Shown: positions 42,682-51,244, numbered from the stretch's first letter. The stretch: 64,000 nucleotides of DNA from Sphingomonas liriopis (GCF_024211255.1 NZ_JAMLDY010000006.1:124001-188000); one strand, 5' to 3'. Made by a program: numbers and translations. The notes: generated from the letters alone by a model not told the origin.

Positions 42682-44094
42682 ATGGCTGACGAGATCATCT
42701 CCCACGAACCCGCCACCGGTGCCGAGCTGTGGCGCGGGCCGATCGGCGATGCCGATGTCGAGGTCGCCGCCGCCCGTTCGGGCTGGGCGGCCTGGGCCGC
42801 GCTGCCGCTCACCGTCCGCGTCGAGACGATGCGCCGCTTCGGCAACGTCGTCCGCCAGCGCCACGAAGCCTTCGCCGACACGATCGCCCGCGAAACCGGC
42901 AAGCCCCTGTGGGAAGCCCGCACCGAAGTCGACACGGTGATCGCCAAGGTCGACATCTCGGTCACCGCCTATGCCGAACGCACCGCGCAGCGCCGGCTCG
43001 ACGCACCGATGGGCAGCCGCATGGCGCTGCGTCACAAGCCGCATGGCGTGCTCGCGGTGCTCGGCCCCTACAATTTCCCCGCGCACCTGCCCAACGGCCA
43101 CATCGTCCCCGCGCTGCTCGCCGGCAACGCCGTCGTCTTCAAGCCGTCGGAAAAGACCCCCGGCACCGGCGCCTTCCTGATCGACTGCTATCGCGCCGCC
43201 GGCGTGCCCGAAGCGTGCATCCGCCTGCTGATCGGCGGCCCGGCCGAGGGCAAGGCGCTCGCCGAGCATTCCGACATCGACGGCCTGCTGTTCACCGGCT
43301 CGGCGCGCACCGGTCTCGCGCTCAACCGCGCCTTCGCGGGCAAGCCCGAAAAGATCCTCGCGCTCGAGATGGGCGGCAACAATCCGATCCTGGTCTGGGA
43401 TACGCCCGACCTGCATTCGGCGGCGGTGCTGGTCATCCAGTCCGCCTTCACCACCGCCGGCCAGCGCTGCACCGCCGCGCGCCGGCTGATCGTCGAGGAC
43501 CGGCTGTACGAACCGCTGATCGACACGATCAACACGATGGTCGGCCGGCTGATCGTCGGCGCGCCGCACGACGATCCGCAGCCGTTCATGGGGCCGGTGA
43601 TCGACAACCACACCGCCGACATGCTGACCGAAAGCTTCCTCGCGCTGCTGATGCGCGGCGGCCGCCCGATCCGCCACCTCGAACGGCTGCAGGACGACAG
43701 GCCCTTCCTCGTCCCCGCGCTCATCGACATGACCAACGCCACCGAGCGCGTCGATATCGAGCTGTTCGGCCCGATCCTCCAGGTCTTCCGCGCGACCGAT
43801 TTCGACGAGGCGATCGGCATCGCCAACGACACCCGCTACGGCCTGTCCGCCAGCCTCGTCAGCCAGACGCCCTCGCTCTACGACCGCTTCTGGGCGGGCA
43901 TCCGCGCCGGCATCGTCAACTGGAACCGCCCGACCAACGGCGCGTCGTCGTCGGCCCCGTTCGGCGGCATCGGCTGGAGCGGCAACCACCGCCCCAGCGC
44001 CTATTACGCCGCCGATTACTGCGCCTATCCCGTGGTCAGCAACGAGGCGGAAAGCGCACGGGCGAACATCGGCATCGGTTTGCGGGACGCGTGA
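42682..44094 (+). CDS. astD: Succinylglutamate-semialdehyde dehydrogenase
   Basis: An aldehyde dehydrogenase of 470 residues closest to AstD, which oxidises N-succinylglutamate semialdehyde in the AST arginine-degradation pathway. It has the AstD-type GPYNFPAHLPNGHIVPALLA, MGGNNPILVWD, and the catalytic Cys in TTAGQRCTAARR. No astA, astB or astE is present nearby, so the rest of the pathway, if present, is encoded elsewhere. A small gene pair follows 4 bases later. The product name is inferred from motif pattern. Confidence 0.85.
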   Translation: MADEIISHEPATGAELWRGPIGDADVEVAAARSGWAAWAALPLTVRVETMRRFGNVVRQRHEAFADTIARETGKPLWEARTEVDTVIAKVDISVTAYAERTAQRRLDAPMGSRMALRHKPHGVLAVLGPYNFPAHLPNGHIVPALLAGNAVVFKPSEKTPGTGAFLIDCYRAAGVPEACIRLLIGGPAEGKALAEHSDIDGLLFTGSARTGLALNRAFAGKPEKILALEMGGNNPILVWDTPDLHSAAVLVIQSAFTTAGQRCTAARRLIVEDRLYEPLIDTINTMVGRLIVGAPHDDPQPFMGPVIDNHTADMLTESFLALLMRGGRPIRHLERLQDDRPFLVPALIDMTNATERVDIELFGPILQVFRATDFDEAIGIANDTRYGLSASLVSQTPSLYDRFWAGIRAGIVNWNRPTNGASSSAPFGGIGWSGNHRPSAYYAADYCAYPVVSNEAESARANIGIGLRDA

Positions 44095-44098
44095 CGGC

Positions 44099-44644
44099 AT
44101 GAGCCTGCCGCCGGATTATGCACGGGTGCTCGACCATCTCGGTCGCGCGTTCACGGCGTATAAGGCAGCGACGACGAGCGATCCGGTCTTGGTAGGCGGT
44201 GCGGCGACGGCGATCGGAACCGGCGGTCTGTTCATGTCGACCGATTTTGACGTGATTGCTGCTGACGATCAGGCATTTGCCCGGGCGATGACGGATGCGG
44301 GCTTCGTTCAGGACGGCGGCATCGGACACCTCGCCAACGCCTATTACCTCGCGGACTGCGCTGATTACGTGGTCGAGCAGGTCAGTGGTGCCTTGTTCGA
44401 CGGACGATCCGATCGGGAACGCCTCGTCCGCCTGACGGTGAAGAGCGGTGGCGAAATCGTCATGCCATCGATCGAGGATCTGATCGCCGACCGACTGGGT
44501 CAGCATGCGGTAGCGAGCCGTTCCGACCAATCCCGTCTGCTTCAGGCCAAGGCGCTGTTCGATACTTCGGAGGCTATCGACCTCTCCTATCTGATCCGAC
44601 GGATCGCGGAGGAGGGTGGCGATCCGGCCCTGCTCGGGTTATAA
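44099..44644 (+). CDS. Nucleotidyltransferase-like hypothetical protein
   Basis: A 181-residue protein whose start shows an NTase-like motif: VLVGGAATAIGTGGLFMSTD then DFDVIAADDQ (Gly-Gly and D-x-D in nucleotidyltransferase spacing). The C-terminal half is helical (PSIEDLIADRLGQHAVASRS and a Leu-rich end). By eye it is a little less GC-rich than its neighbours. It follows astD by 4 bases but the functional link is unclear. With the next gene it could form a two-gene cassette. Activity is not known. Confidence 0.65.
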   Translation: MSLPPDYARVLDHLGRAFTAYKAATTSDPVLVGGAATAIGTGGLFMSTDFDVIAADDQAFARAMTDAGFVQDGGIGHLANAYYLADCADYVVEQVSGALFDGRSDRERLVRLTVKSGGEIVMPSIEDLIADRLGQHAVASRSDQSRLLQAKALFDTSEAIDLSYLIRRIAEEGGDPALLGL

Positions 44645-44651
44645 CCACGCC

Positions 44652-44843
44652 ATGCAGACCGTGACGCTGGAAGCCTTCTTCGCCGCTGCCGAAGAGCGTG
44701 CGCGTCGATCGGGTGTGGACGCCATCCCGACCGATGCCCTGCGCAACAAGGGGGGGAACCGCACCCCGAATAAGCGCGCCCTCCTCGCCCGCGCGGCCGC
44801 CCGCGCCGGCGATGGGCAACGGTCCATCGTCAGCTACTTCTGA
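44652..44843 (+). CDS. Small basic protein, partner of the nucleotidyltransferase-like gene
   Basis: A 63-residue protein (start MQTVTLEAFFAAAEERARR; later GNRTPNKRALLARAAARAG), basic in its second half and helical. The ATG at 44652 is 7 bases after the previous stop. I do not recognise the family. It could be an antitoxin-like or nucleic-acid-binding partner of the gene before it, but typical toxin-antitoxin order is not clear. Coding status is supported by codon use and tight spacing. Confidence 0.5.
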   Translation: MQTVTLEAFFAAAEERARRSGVDAIPTDALRNKGGNRTPNKRALLARAAARAGDGQRSIVSYF

Positions 44844-44934
44844 CATGCCGTTCCGGATGACGGGCAAGCCTATCTAACCCCCGGCAAAGCAACGCTGGCT
44901 TGTCGCATCCGCCACCGCGGCCCATCTGGCGAAC

Positions 44935-45765
44935 ATGGCCACGCTTCTCGATCCCAACGCCCGCGGGCGCGTCATCCTGGTCGGTGCGGGTCCGGGCGAC
45001 CCCGGGCTGCTCACCGTCCGTGCCGTCGCGGCGCTGCGCAGCGCCGACATCGTCGTCCATGACGGCCTGATCGACCCGCGCGTGCTCGACATCGCACCGC
45101 CGGCGGCGCAGCGCATCTCGGTCGCCAAGCAACGCGCCCGCCACACGCTGCCGCAGGAGGCGATCAACGCCCTCATCGTCGCGCATGTGAAGACCGGCGC
45201 GATCGTCGTCCGGCTGAAGGGCGGCGACCCGTTCATCTTCGGCCGCGGCGGCGAAGAGGTCGAGGCGGTACGCGCCGCCGGCCTGCCGGTCGAGGTCATC
45301 CCCGGCGTCTCGGCGGCGCTCGGTTGCGCGGCGGAGGCGATGCTGCCGCTCACCCATCGCGATCATTCGAGCGCGGTCAGCTTCGTCGCCGGCCAGTGCA
45401 AGGGGCTCTCCGATCAGGACTGGTCCGGCCTCGCCGGTCAGGGCCGCACGCTCGTCATCTACATGGGCGTCGCCACCGCCAGCGACATCGCCGACAAATT
45501 GATCGCCGACGGCGTCGCCCCCGACATGCCGGTCGCCGTGCTCGAACGCGGCACGCTCGAGGGCAGCCGCGCGATCCGCACCCTGCTGGCGGACCTCGGC
45601 GCGATGGTGACGCGCGAGGCGGTGCAGAGCCCGGCGATCATCGTCGTCGGCGAGGTCGTCGAACTGTCGGACGCGCAGGACAAGCTCGCCCGCTGGGCGC
45701 GTATCGCCGAGGGAACCCACGAAAGTAATACTTTCGTGGGGCCCGCCGAGGAAACCGCGGCATGA
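44935..45765 (+). CDS. cobA: Uroporphyrinogen-III C-methyltransferase (siroheme synthesis)
   Basis: A 276-residue SUMT that methylates uroporphyrinogen III twice to precorrin-2, the precursor of siroheme, the cofactor of CysI downstream. The SAM-binding motif is LVGAGPGDPGLLTVRA, with VVRLKGGDPFIFGRGGEE and VIPGVSAALG. The last about 17 codons (GTHESNTFVGPAEETAA) are read through a family E palindrome (45716-45747), so the C-terminus is extended by a repeat. It overlaps DUF2849 by 4 bases and leads the sulfur operon. Confidence 0.94.
   Translation: MATLLDPNARGRVILVGAGPGDPGLLTVRAVAALRSADIVVHDGLIDPRVLDIAPPAAQRISVAKQRARHTLPQEAINALIVAHVKTGAIVVRLKGGDPFIFGRGGEEVEAVRAAGLPVEVIPGVSAALGCAAEAMLPLTHRDHSSAVSFVAGQCKGLSDQDWSGLAGQGRTLVIYMGVATASDIADKLIADGVAPDMPVAVLERGTLEGSRAIRTLLADLGAMVTREAVQSPAIIVVGEVVELSDAQDKLARWARIAEGTHESNTFVGPAEETAA
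45716..45747. repeat. Family E palindrome (copy 2), inside the cobA coding region
   Basis: Perfect 11-bp arms (CCCACGAAAGT and complement) with AAT as loop, then GGGCCCGC. The reading frame of cobA passes through it without a stop. Compared with copy 1 (4887) the arm has paired changes (TGA to CGA), which keeps pairing. Confidence 0.85.
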
Positions 45766-46058
45766 GACTCCTCACCGGCAACGATCTCCCCACCGGCGAC
45801 GTCGTCTGGTGGACCGGCACCGGCTGGTCGCGTCACGTAGAGGACGCGATCGACGTCGGTACCGAAGGCGAAGGCATCCTGCGCACCGAAGAGGGCGCCC
45901 GCCGTGTCAACGTCCCCTATCTGATCGACGCCGTCGCCACCGCGGACGGCCCGCGCCCGGCGCATATCAAGGACCGCATCCGCGCGCTGGGCCCCACCGT
46001 GCGGCCCGACCTGACGCTCAAGCCGGCCGATCCCGCGGCCGGAAGCTGGGTGATATGA
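45762..46058 (+). CDS. DUF2849 family protein (sulfur operon)
   Basis: A 98-residue protein of DUF2849, which in alphaproteobacteria is regularly found next to cysI (sulfite reductase). It begins RLLTGNDLPTGDVVWWTGTG and continues with a conserved VNVPYLIDAVATADGPRP. It starts in an ATGA overlap with cobA. Function is unknown; conserved context points to sulfite reductase or electron supply. A repeat-filled 537-base gap separates it from cysI. Confidence 0.9.
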   Translation: MRLLTGNDLPTGDVVWWTGTGWSRHVEDAIDVGTEGEGILRTEEGARRVNVPYLIDAVATADGPRPAHIKDRIRALGPTVRPDLTLKPADPAAGSWVI

Positions 46059-46059
46059 T

Positions 46060-46553
46060 GCGCGCGAAGACGCGAAGCCGCGAAGAAAAGAAGGTTTTGG
46101 TTCGCGCGGAGGCGCGGAGGCGCGGAGGGGCTGCGCCTGGTACTACTGGCTCGCTCTTTCATGAGCGGCTGACGGCCGGGCCTTGGCTGGTGCAAACGCT
46201 TGCCCTCCCCCCCATCGTCATCCCGACGAAAGTCGGGACCCATGGAAACGATGCGGTCTGCGAGGCACGCGACGCCACCCCCATCCGCGCCGCTTATCAC
46301 GCGACCACCCCCACCCCGTTCGTGCTGAACCTGTCAAAGCACGATGAGTCTCATGCCCTTCGACGGGCTCAGGGCGAACGGAGCGAGGAGCCCCGCCCCG
46401 AAACCGCGCCGCATCCATGGGTCCCGGCGTTCGCCGGGATGACGAAGGAAGGTGGGGCGCGCGCCGCGCGCCACCAACGCATCCCCTCCGCGCCTCCGCG
46501 CCTCCGCGCGAACAAAAACCTTAACCCCTTCGCGTCTTCGCGTCTTCGCGCGA
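46060..46553. repeat. Three-level nested palindrome (families F, C and D) between DUF2849 and cysI
   Basis: Outer family F arms (about 46060-46130, CGCGAAGACGCGAAG then a purine-rich stretch; complement at about 46483-46553) enclose family C (46216-46444, arms CGTCATCCCGACGAAAGTCG and complement), and inside that family D (46316-46381, CCGTTCGTGCTGAACCTGTC and complement). The order of insertion reads from the outside in. No gene is seen in this 537-base gap. It separates cobA-DUF2849 from cysI and may weaken read-through. Confidence 0.85.
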
Positions 46554-46595
46554 TCCCACCTTCCTTCCCCCGCCCGGAAGGATCGAAAGCCGATC

Positions 46596-48227
46596 ATGTA
46601 TAAATACGACCAATACGACCAGGCGATCGTCGATGCCCGCGTCGACGAATTCCGCGATCAGGTCGAACGCCGCCTGTCGGGCCAGCTGACCGAGGACCAG
46701 TTCAAGCCGCTCCGGCTGATGAACGGCCTCTATCTCCAGCTGCACGCCTATATGCTGCGCGTCGCCATCCCCTACGGCACGCTCGACGCGCGCCAGATGC
46801 GCATGCTCGGCAGTATCGCCCGCGACTACGACCGCGGCTACGGCCATTTCACCACGCGCCAGAACCTTCAATTCAACTGGATCAAGCTCGCCGACACGCC
46901 CGACATCCTCGCGAAGCTGGCGACGGTCGAGATGCATGCGATCCAGACCAGCGGCAATTGCATCCGCAACATCAGCGCCGACCAATATGCCGGCGCCGCC
47001 GCGGACGAGGTCGCCGACCCGCGCCCCTGGGCCGAGCTGATCCGCCAGTGGAGCACCTTCCACCCCGAATTCAGCTATCTGCCGCGCAAGTTCAAGATCG
47101 CGGTGATCGCCGCGGCCGAGGATCGCGCCGCGATGCGCCTCCACGATATCGGCATCCAGCTGCTCGAACGCGACGGCGAACTCGGCGGTGCGATCTACGT
47201 CGGCGGCGGCATGGGCCGCACGCCGATGGTCAGCCATTTGATCCGCGATTTCGTCACCGCAAACGACCTGATGAGCTATCTCGAGGCGTGCCTGCGGGTC
47301 TACAACCGCTACGGCCGCCGCGACAATATCTACAAGGCACGGATCAAGATCCTGCTCCACGAGATCGGCCCCGACAAATACCGCCGTCAGGTCGAGGAGG
47401 AGTTCGTCGCGGTCAAGCAATTGGGCCTCGACCCGCCGCGCGCCGAACTCGACCGCATCACCGCGATGTTCGCCCCCCCCGCCTTCGAAACGGACGCGCC
47501 GGCGGACATCGACCGCAGCGACCCCGATTTCGCCGTCTGGCTCGACCAGAACGTGGTCGCGCACAAACAGCCCGGCTATGCGATCGTCAACATCAGCCTG
47601 AAGCCCGCCGGCGGCATCCCCGGCGACGCCACCGCCGACCAGATCGACCTCATGGCCGACCTCGGAGAACGTTTTTCTTTCAATGAGCTACGCGTCACAC
47701 ACGCGCAGAACATCGTCCTCCCCCATGTCGCCATGCGCGACCTTCGGAAAGTTTGGACCGCGCTGTCGGAGGCGGGACTCGCCGAACCCAACCTCGACCT
47801 CATCACCGACATCATCGCCTGCCCCGGCCTCGATTATTGCAGCCTCGCCAACGCGCGCTCGATTCCCCTGGCGCAGAAGATCGCCGGACGCTTCGCCGAC
47901 CGCGAGCGCCAGCGCGATCTCGGGGAATTGAAGCTCAAGATCTCGGGCTGCATCAACGCCTGCGGCCACCATCACGCCGGCCACATCGGCATCCTCGGCG
48001 TCGACAAGAAAGGCGTGGAGAACTTCCAGCTCTCCCTCGGCGGCTCGGGCGCGGAGGACGTCAGCCTCGCCAAGATCACCGGCCCCGGCTTCTCCGAGGA
48101 CGGCGTCGTCGATGCGATCGAGCGCGTCACCGATACCTATGTGGACTTGCGCGAACCTGGCGAACGCTTCCTCGACACCTATCGCCGCGTCGGCTTCGAA
48201 CCGTTCAAGGCCGCGATCTATGGTTGA
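46596..48227 (+). CDS. cysI: Sulfite reductase (siroheme hemoprotein, ferredoxin-type)
   Basis: A 543-residue nitrite/sulfite reductase that reduces sulfite to sulfide. The coupled [4Fe-4S]-siroheme ligands are Cys409 and Cys415 (CPGLDYCSLAN) and Cys452 and Cys456 (SGCINACGHHHAG). Context with cysH, DUF934 and cobA assigns it to sulfite, not nitrite. The start at 46596 follows GGAAGGATCG. It lacks a partner CysJ gene here, so electrons come from elsewhere, perhaps ferredoxin. DUF934 overlaps its end by 8 bases. Confidence 0.93.
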   Translation: MYKYDQYDQAIVDARVDEFRDQVERRLSGQLTEDQFKPLRLMNGLYLQLHAYMLRVAIPYGTLDARQMRMLGSIARDYDRGYGHFTTRQNLQFNWIKLADTPDILAKLATVEMHAIQTSGNCIRNISADQYAGAAADEVADPRPWAELIRQWSTFHPEFSYLPRKFKIAVIAAAEDRAAMRLHDIGIQLLERDGELGGAIYVGGGMGRTPMVSHLIRDFVTANDLMSYLEACLRVYNRYGRRDNIYKARIKILLHEIGPDKYRRQVEEEFVAVKQLGLDPPRAELDRITAMFAPPAFETDAPADIDRSDPDFAVWLDQNVVAHKQPGYAIVNISLKPAGGIPGDATADQIDLMADLGERFSFNELRVTHAQNIVLPHVAMRDLRKVWTALSEAGLAEPNLDLITDIIACPGLDYCSLANARSIPLAQKIAGRFADRERQRDLGELKLKISGCINACGHHHAGHIGILGVDKKGVENFQLSLGGSGAEDVSLAKITGPGFSEDGVVDAIERVTDTYVDLREPGERFLDTYRRVGFEPFKAAIYG

Positions 48228-48651
48228 GTCCGCCCTGCTCCGCTTCCGCGACGACGAGCCGCACGACGAACCGGCGGTGACGCTCGACGCCTTCCTCGGC
48301 CAGAGCAACGCCACCGCCGTCCGCCTCGAAGCCGGCGAGGACGCGCGCGCCCTCCTGCCGCAGCTCGGCCAGCTCGCGCTGGTCGAGGTCAGCTTCCCGA
48401 CCTTCCGCGACGGTCGCGGCTACAGCGCCGCCCGCGTGCTGCGCGAGGCGGGCTATACCGGCGAGCTGCGCGCCGCGGGCGACGTGCTCGTCGACCAGCT
48501 GCCGCTGATGCGCCGCTGCGGCTTCGACAGCTTCGCGCCCGAAGCGCCGATCGACGCCGACGTGCTGCAGCGCAGCCTCGACCGCTACGACTATCGCTAC
48601 CAGCCCGCCGCCGACGCGGTGGTGCCGGTGTGGAAGCTGCGGCATGGGTGA
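48220..48651 (+). CDS. DUF934 family oxidoreductase-associated protein
   Basis: A 143-residue protein of DUF934, a family encoded next to cysI/cysH in proteobacteria. Conserved features are VEVSFPTFRDGRGYSAARVL, RAAGDVLVDQLPLMRRCGFD and the Tyr-rich end YDYRYQPAAD. It overlaps cysI by 8 bases and cysH by 8 bases, so all three are co-translated. The molecular role is unknown; an accessory role in sulfite reduction is inferred from location. Confidence 0.92.
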   Translation: MVESALLRFRDDEPHDEPAVTLDAFLGQSNATAVRLEAGEDARALLPQLGQLALVEVSFPTFRDGRGYSAARVLREAGYTGELRAAGDVLVDQLPLMRRCGFDSFAPEAPIDADVLQRSLDRYDYRYQPAADAVVPVWKLRHG

Positions 48652-49402
48652 GCCCGCCCGCGCGCTCGACGTGATGGACGTCGCCCCGCCCTTCACCACG
48701 CATGACGCCGCCGCGATGCAGATCCGCTTCGCCGGCGTCGCCGCACCAGACATGCTGCGCGAACTGCTGACCGGCGAACTCGCCGGCCGCATCGCCTCGG
48801 TCTCGTCCTACGGCGCGGAGTCGGCGGTGCTGCTCCATATGGTCGCGAGCATCGACAAGGACGTGCCGGTGATCTTCACCAACACGCAGAAGATGTTCGG
48901 CGAAACCCTCGCCTATCGCGACGAACTGTCCGAACGGCTCGGCCTCACCGACCTGCGCGTCTTCCGCCCCGATCCGCGCGTGCTCGGGCTGAAGGATGCG
49001 ACCGGCATGCGCTGGTCCTACGATCCCGACGGCTGCTGCGAGATCCGCAAGGTCGAGCCGCTGCGCCGCGCGCTCGCCCCCTTTGACGCCTGGATTTCGG
49101 GCCGCAAGGGCTTCCAGGCCGGCACCCGTACTGCGCTCCCCCGCTTCGAAGAGGACGAGGGCCGGCTCAAGATCAACCCGCTCGCCGACTGGTCGAAGGA
49201 CCAGCTCGACGCCTATTTCGCGGAGCACGACCTGCCCCGCCACCCGCTCGAGGCGCAAGGCTATCTGTCGATCGGCTGCGCGCCCTGCACCAGCAAGGTC
49301 AAGCCGGGCGAGGACCCACGTGCGGGCCGCTGGCGCGGCTGGGACAAGGTCGAATGCGGCATCCACGTTTCGGCCCTGCCCGGCGACGATCCGGTGTTCT
49401 GA
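48644..49402 (+). CDS. cysH: Adenylyl-sulfate (APS) reductase, thioredoxin-dependent
   Basis: A 252-residue CysH-type reductase. It keeps the four [4Fe-4S] ligands of assimilatory APS reductases: Cys131-Cys132 (DGCCEIRK) and Cys212/Cys215 (IGCAPCTS). The catalytic Cys is in the C-terminal ECGIH (237-241). The PAPS-specific enzyme lacks this cluster, so direct APS reduction is likely. It supplies sulfite to CysI upstream. The operon ends here, followed by a family A repeat. Confidence 0.93.
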   Translation: MGEPARALDVMDVAPPFTTHDAAAMQIRFAGVAAPDMLRELLTGELAGRIASVSSYGAESAVLLHMVASIDKDVPVIFTNTQKMFGETLAYRDELSERLGLTDLRVFRPDPRVLGLKDATGMRWSYDPDGCCEIRKVEPLRRALAPFDAWISGRKGFQAGTRTALPRFEEDEGRLKINPLADWSKDQLDAYFAEHDLPRHPLEAQGYLSIGCAPCTSKVKPGEDPRAGRWRGWDKVECGIHVSALPGDDPVF

Positions 49403-49413
49403 CGCAGATTCGA

Positions 49414-49511
49414 TCACCCTCACCCTTCCGGCGCTTCGCGCCTCCCTCCCTCTCCCATTGGGAGAGGGAAGGAGCCCGCCCGGCGCAGCCGGGTGGGAAG
49501 GGTGAGGGTGA
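49414..49511. repeat. Family A palindromic repeat, full copy
   Basis: Outer arms TCACCCTCACCCTT and complement (49498-49511), a central hairpin CCCTCTCCC-ATT-GGGAGAGGG, and minor hairpins of different sequence on the two sides (GGCGCTTCGCGCC left; CCCGCCCGGCGCAGCCGGGTGGG right). It follows cysH and ends a few bases before phoD's upstream ATG. Confidence 0.87.
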
Positions 49512-49560
49512 CGATATGGCGGTCACAAACCCGTCATCATCCGGGCGCATCTCGGGCATC

Positions 49561-51138
49561 ATGGCCACCGACCCGAACCCGACGCCCTCCCTCACCCGCC
49601 GTGCCATGCTCGGCGGATCGGCCGCGATCCTGTCGATCGGCGCGCGGGGAGCCGAACGCCTGCCCGCCGGCCTGTTCTCGCTCAGCGTCGCCTCGGGCGA
49701 TCCGCTGCCCGATTCGGTGATCCTGTGGACCCGCCTCGCCCCGCAGCCGCTCGACGCCACGGGCGGCATGCCGCCGGTCGCCGTGCCCGTCCGCTGGCAG
49801 GTCGCCGAGGACGCACGCTTCACCCGCATCGTCCGCGAAGGCACCGTGCAGGCCGAACCGCGCTGGGGCCATAGCGTCCACGTCGACTTCCGCGGCCTGA
49901 AGCCGGCGCGCCGCTACCATTACCGCTTCCTCGCCGGCGGCGAGACCAGCCCCACCGGCCGCACCCGCACCACCCCCGCCGCCGGCGCGCCGGTCGATCG
50001 CCTGCGCCTGTGCTACGGATCATGCCAGAAATACGAAGCGGGCCATTACGCCGCCTATCGCCACATGGTCGCCGAGGACCCCGACCTGATCCTGTTCCTG
50101 GGCGATTACATCTACGAAGGCGCGCCGAGTGCAAAGGACGCCGTCCGCCTCCACCAGAACCCCGAGCCCAGGGACCTCGCCGGTTATCGCATCCGCTACG
50201 CGACCTACAAGTGCGATCCCCTGCTCCAGGCGGCGCATCATGCCGCGCCCTGGGTGCTGACCTGGGACGATCACGAGGTCGCCAATGATTACGCAGGCGC
50301 GCTCGACCAGAACAACACCGACCCCGCAGCCTTTCTGCTCCGCCGCGCCGCCGCCTATCAGGCATGGTACGAACATCAGCCGACCCGCGCCGCGCCGCCA
50401 CTGGGGGCGGACATGCGCATCTATCACACGCTCGACTGGGGGCGGCTGGCGCAGTTCCAGATCGTCGACGACCGTCAGTATCGCGGTCCCCGCGCCTGCC
50501 AGCCGCCGGGCCTGGTCGAGGCGCACCAGCGCTACCGCAACCTTATCGGGCCGTGCGCCGATCTCGACGCGCAGAACCGTACGATGCTCGGCGATGCGCA
50601 GGAACGCTGGCTGATGCAGGCGCTTGGCCAGACCCGCGCTCAGTGGAATGTGCTCGCCCAGCAGACGCTGATGCATCAGCAGGGCCGCATCGACGCCGAG
50701 CATCCCGAACGCGGCGTGCAATATTCGGCGGACAATTGGTCGGGCTATCCCGCGGCCCGGGATCGCGTCTTCCGCCGCTGGGTCGAGGCGAAGACGCCGA
50801 ACCCGATCGCGCTCGGCGGCGATATCCACGCCTTCGCCGCTGCCGACGTCCACGATCCGGGCCGCCCCGGCGGCCCGCCGATCGCCGCCGAGTTCGTCGG
50901 CGGATCGATCACCTCGCTGTTCCACGACGCCAGCTTCAAGGCGCAGGCCGCCGCCAACGGCCTCGTCTACGCCGAGAACGAGGTGCGCGGCTACGGCCGC
51001 GTCGATCTGACGCCGGCGGGCGGCACCGTCACCTTCCGCAGCCTTGCCGACGCGCGCGATCCGGCGTCTCGCGCGCGCGACCTCGTCAGGTTCGCGCTCG
51101 ACCCGCATCAACCGGGCATCCGTCAGCAATCTGCATGA
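49561..51138 (+). CDS. phoD: Alkaline phosphatase D (PhoD)
   Basis: A 525-residue exported phosphodiesterase/phosphatase of the PhoD family. A Tat signal (SLTRRAMLGGSAAILSIGA) carries the twin Arg. Metal motifs are GSCQKYEAGHYAAY, LFLGDYIYEG with Asp, TWDDHEVANDYAG, and IALGGDIHAFAAAD. It releases phosphate from organic phosphates in the periplasm and depends on Ca and Fe in the family. The ATG at 49561 was chosen for a compact Tat n-region; the ATG at 49516 is the alternative, next to the repeat. A Pho-box-like repeat lies just downstream. Confidence 0.92.
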   Translation: MATDPNPTPSLTRRAMLGGSAAILSIGARGAERLPAGLFSLSVASGDPLPDSVILWTRLAPQPLDATGGMPPVAVPVRWQVAEDARFTRIVREGTVQAEPRWGHSVHVDFRGLKPARRYHYRFLAGGETSPTGRTRTTPAAGAPVDRLRLCYGSCQKYEAGHYAAYRHMVAEDPDLILFLGDYIYEGAPSAKDAVRLHQNPEPRDLAGYRIRYATYKCDPLLQAAHHAAPWVLTWDDHEVANDYAGALDQNNTDPAAFLLRRAAAYQAWYEHQPTRAAPPLGADMRIYHTLDWGRLAQFQIVDDRQYRGPRACQPPGLVEAHQRYRNLIGPCADLDAQNRTMLGDAQERWLMQALGQTRAQWNVLAQQTLMHQQGRIDAEHPERGVQYSADNWSGYPAARDRVFRRWVEAKTPNPIALGGDIHAFAAADVHDPGRPGGPPIAAEFVGGSITSLFHDASFKAQAAANGLVYAENEVRGYGRVDLTPAGGTVTFRSLADARDPASRARDLVRFALDPHQPGIRQQSA

Positions 51139-51147
51139 TGGCTGGAT

Positions 51148-51164
51148 TGTAACTGGCGTGTAAC
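51148..51164 (+). promoter_or_regulatory. Pho-box-like direct repeat upstream of the TonB receptor
   Basis: Two TGTAAC half-sites at 51148-51153 and 51159-51164, separated by five bases, giving the 11-base period typical of PhoB binding sites (TGTMA-type halves). They lie between phoD and a TonB receptor, about 80 bases before the receptor ATG. This suggests phosphate control of the receptor. It is a motif match by eye only. Confidence 0.4.
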
Positions 51165-51244
51165 GAACCGTGTCTAGCGCCGCCCTCACAAGGAGCCGGC
51201 GCGCGTGAGGACCGCGCCCCGCCGGCGATATTGGGGGCAAATCG

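Noticed and set aside
46059..46595. Riboswitch or SAM-type leader before cysI
   Set aside because: All of the structured sequence is explained by nested palindromic repeats found at other places.
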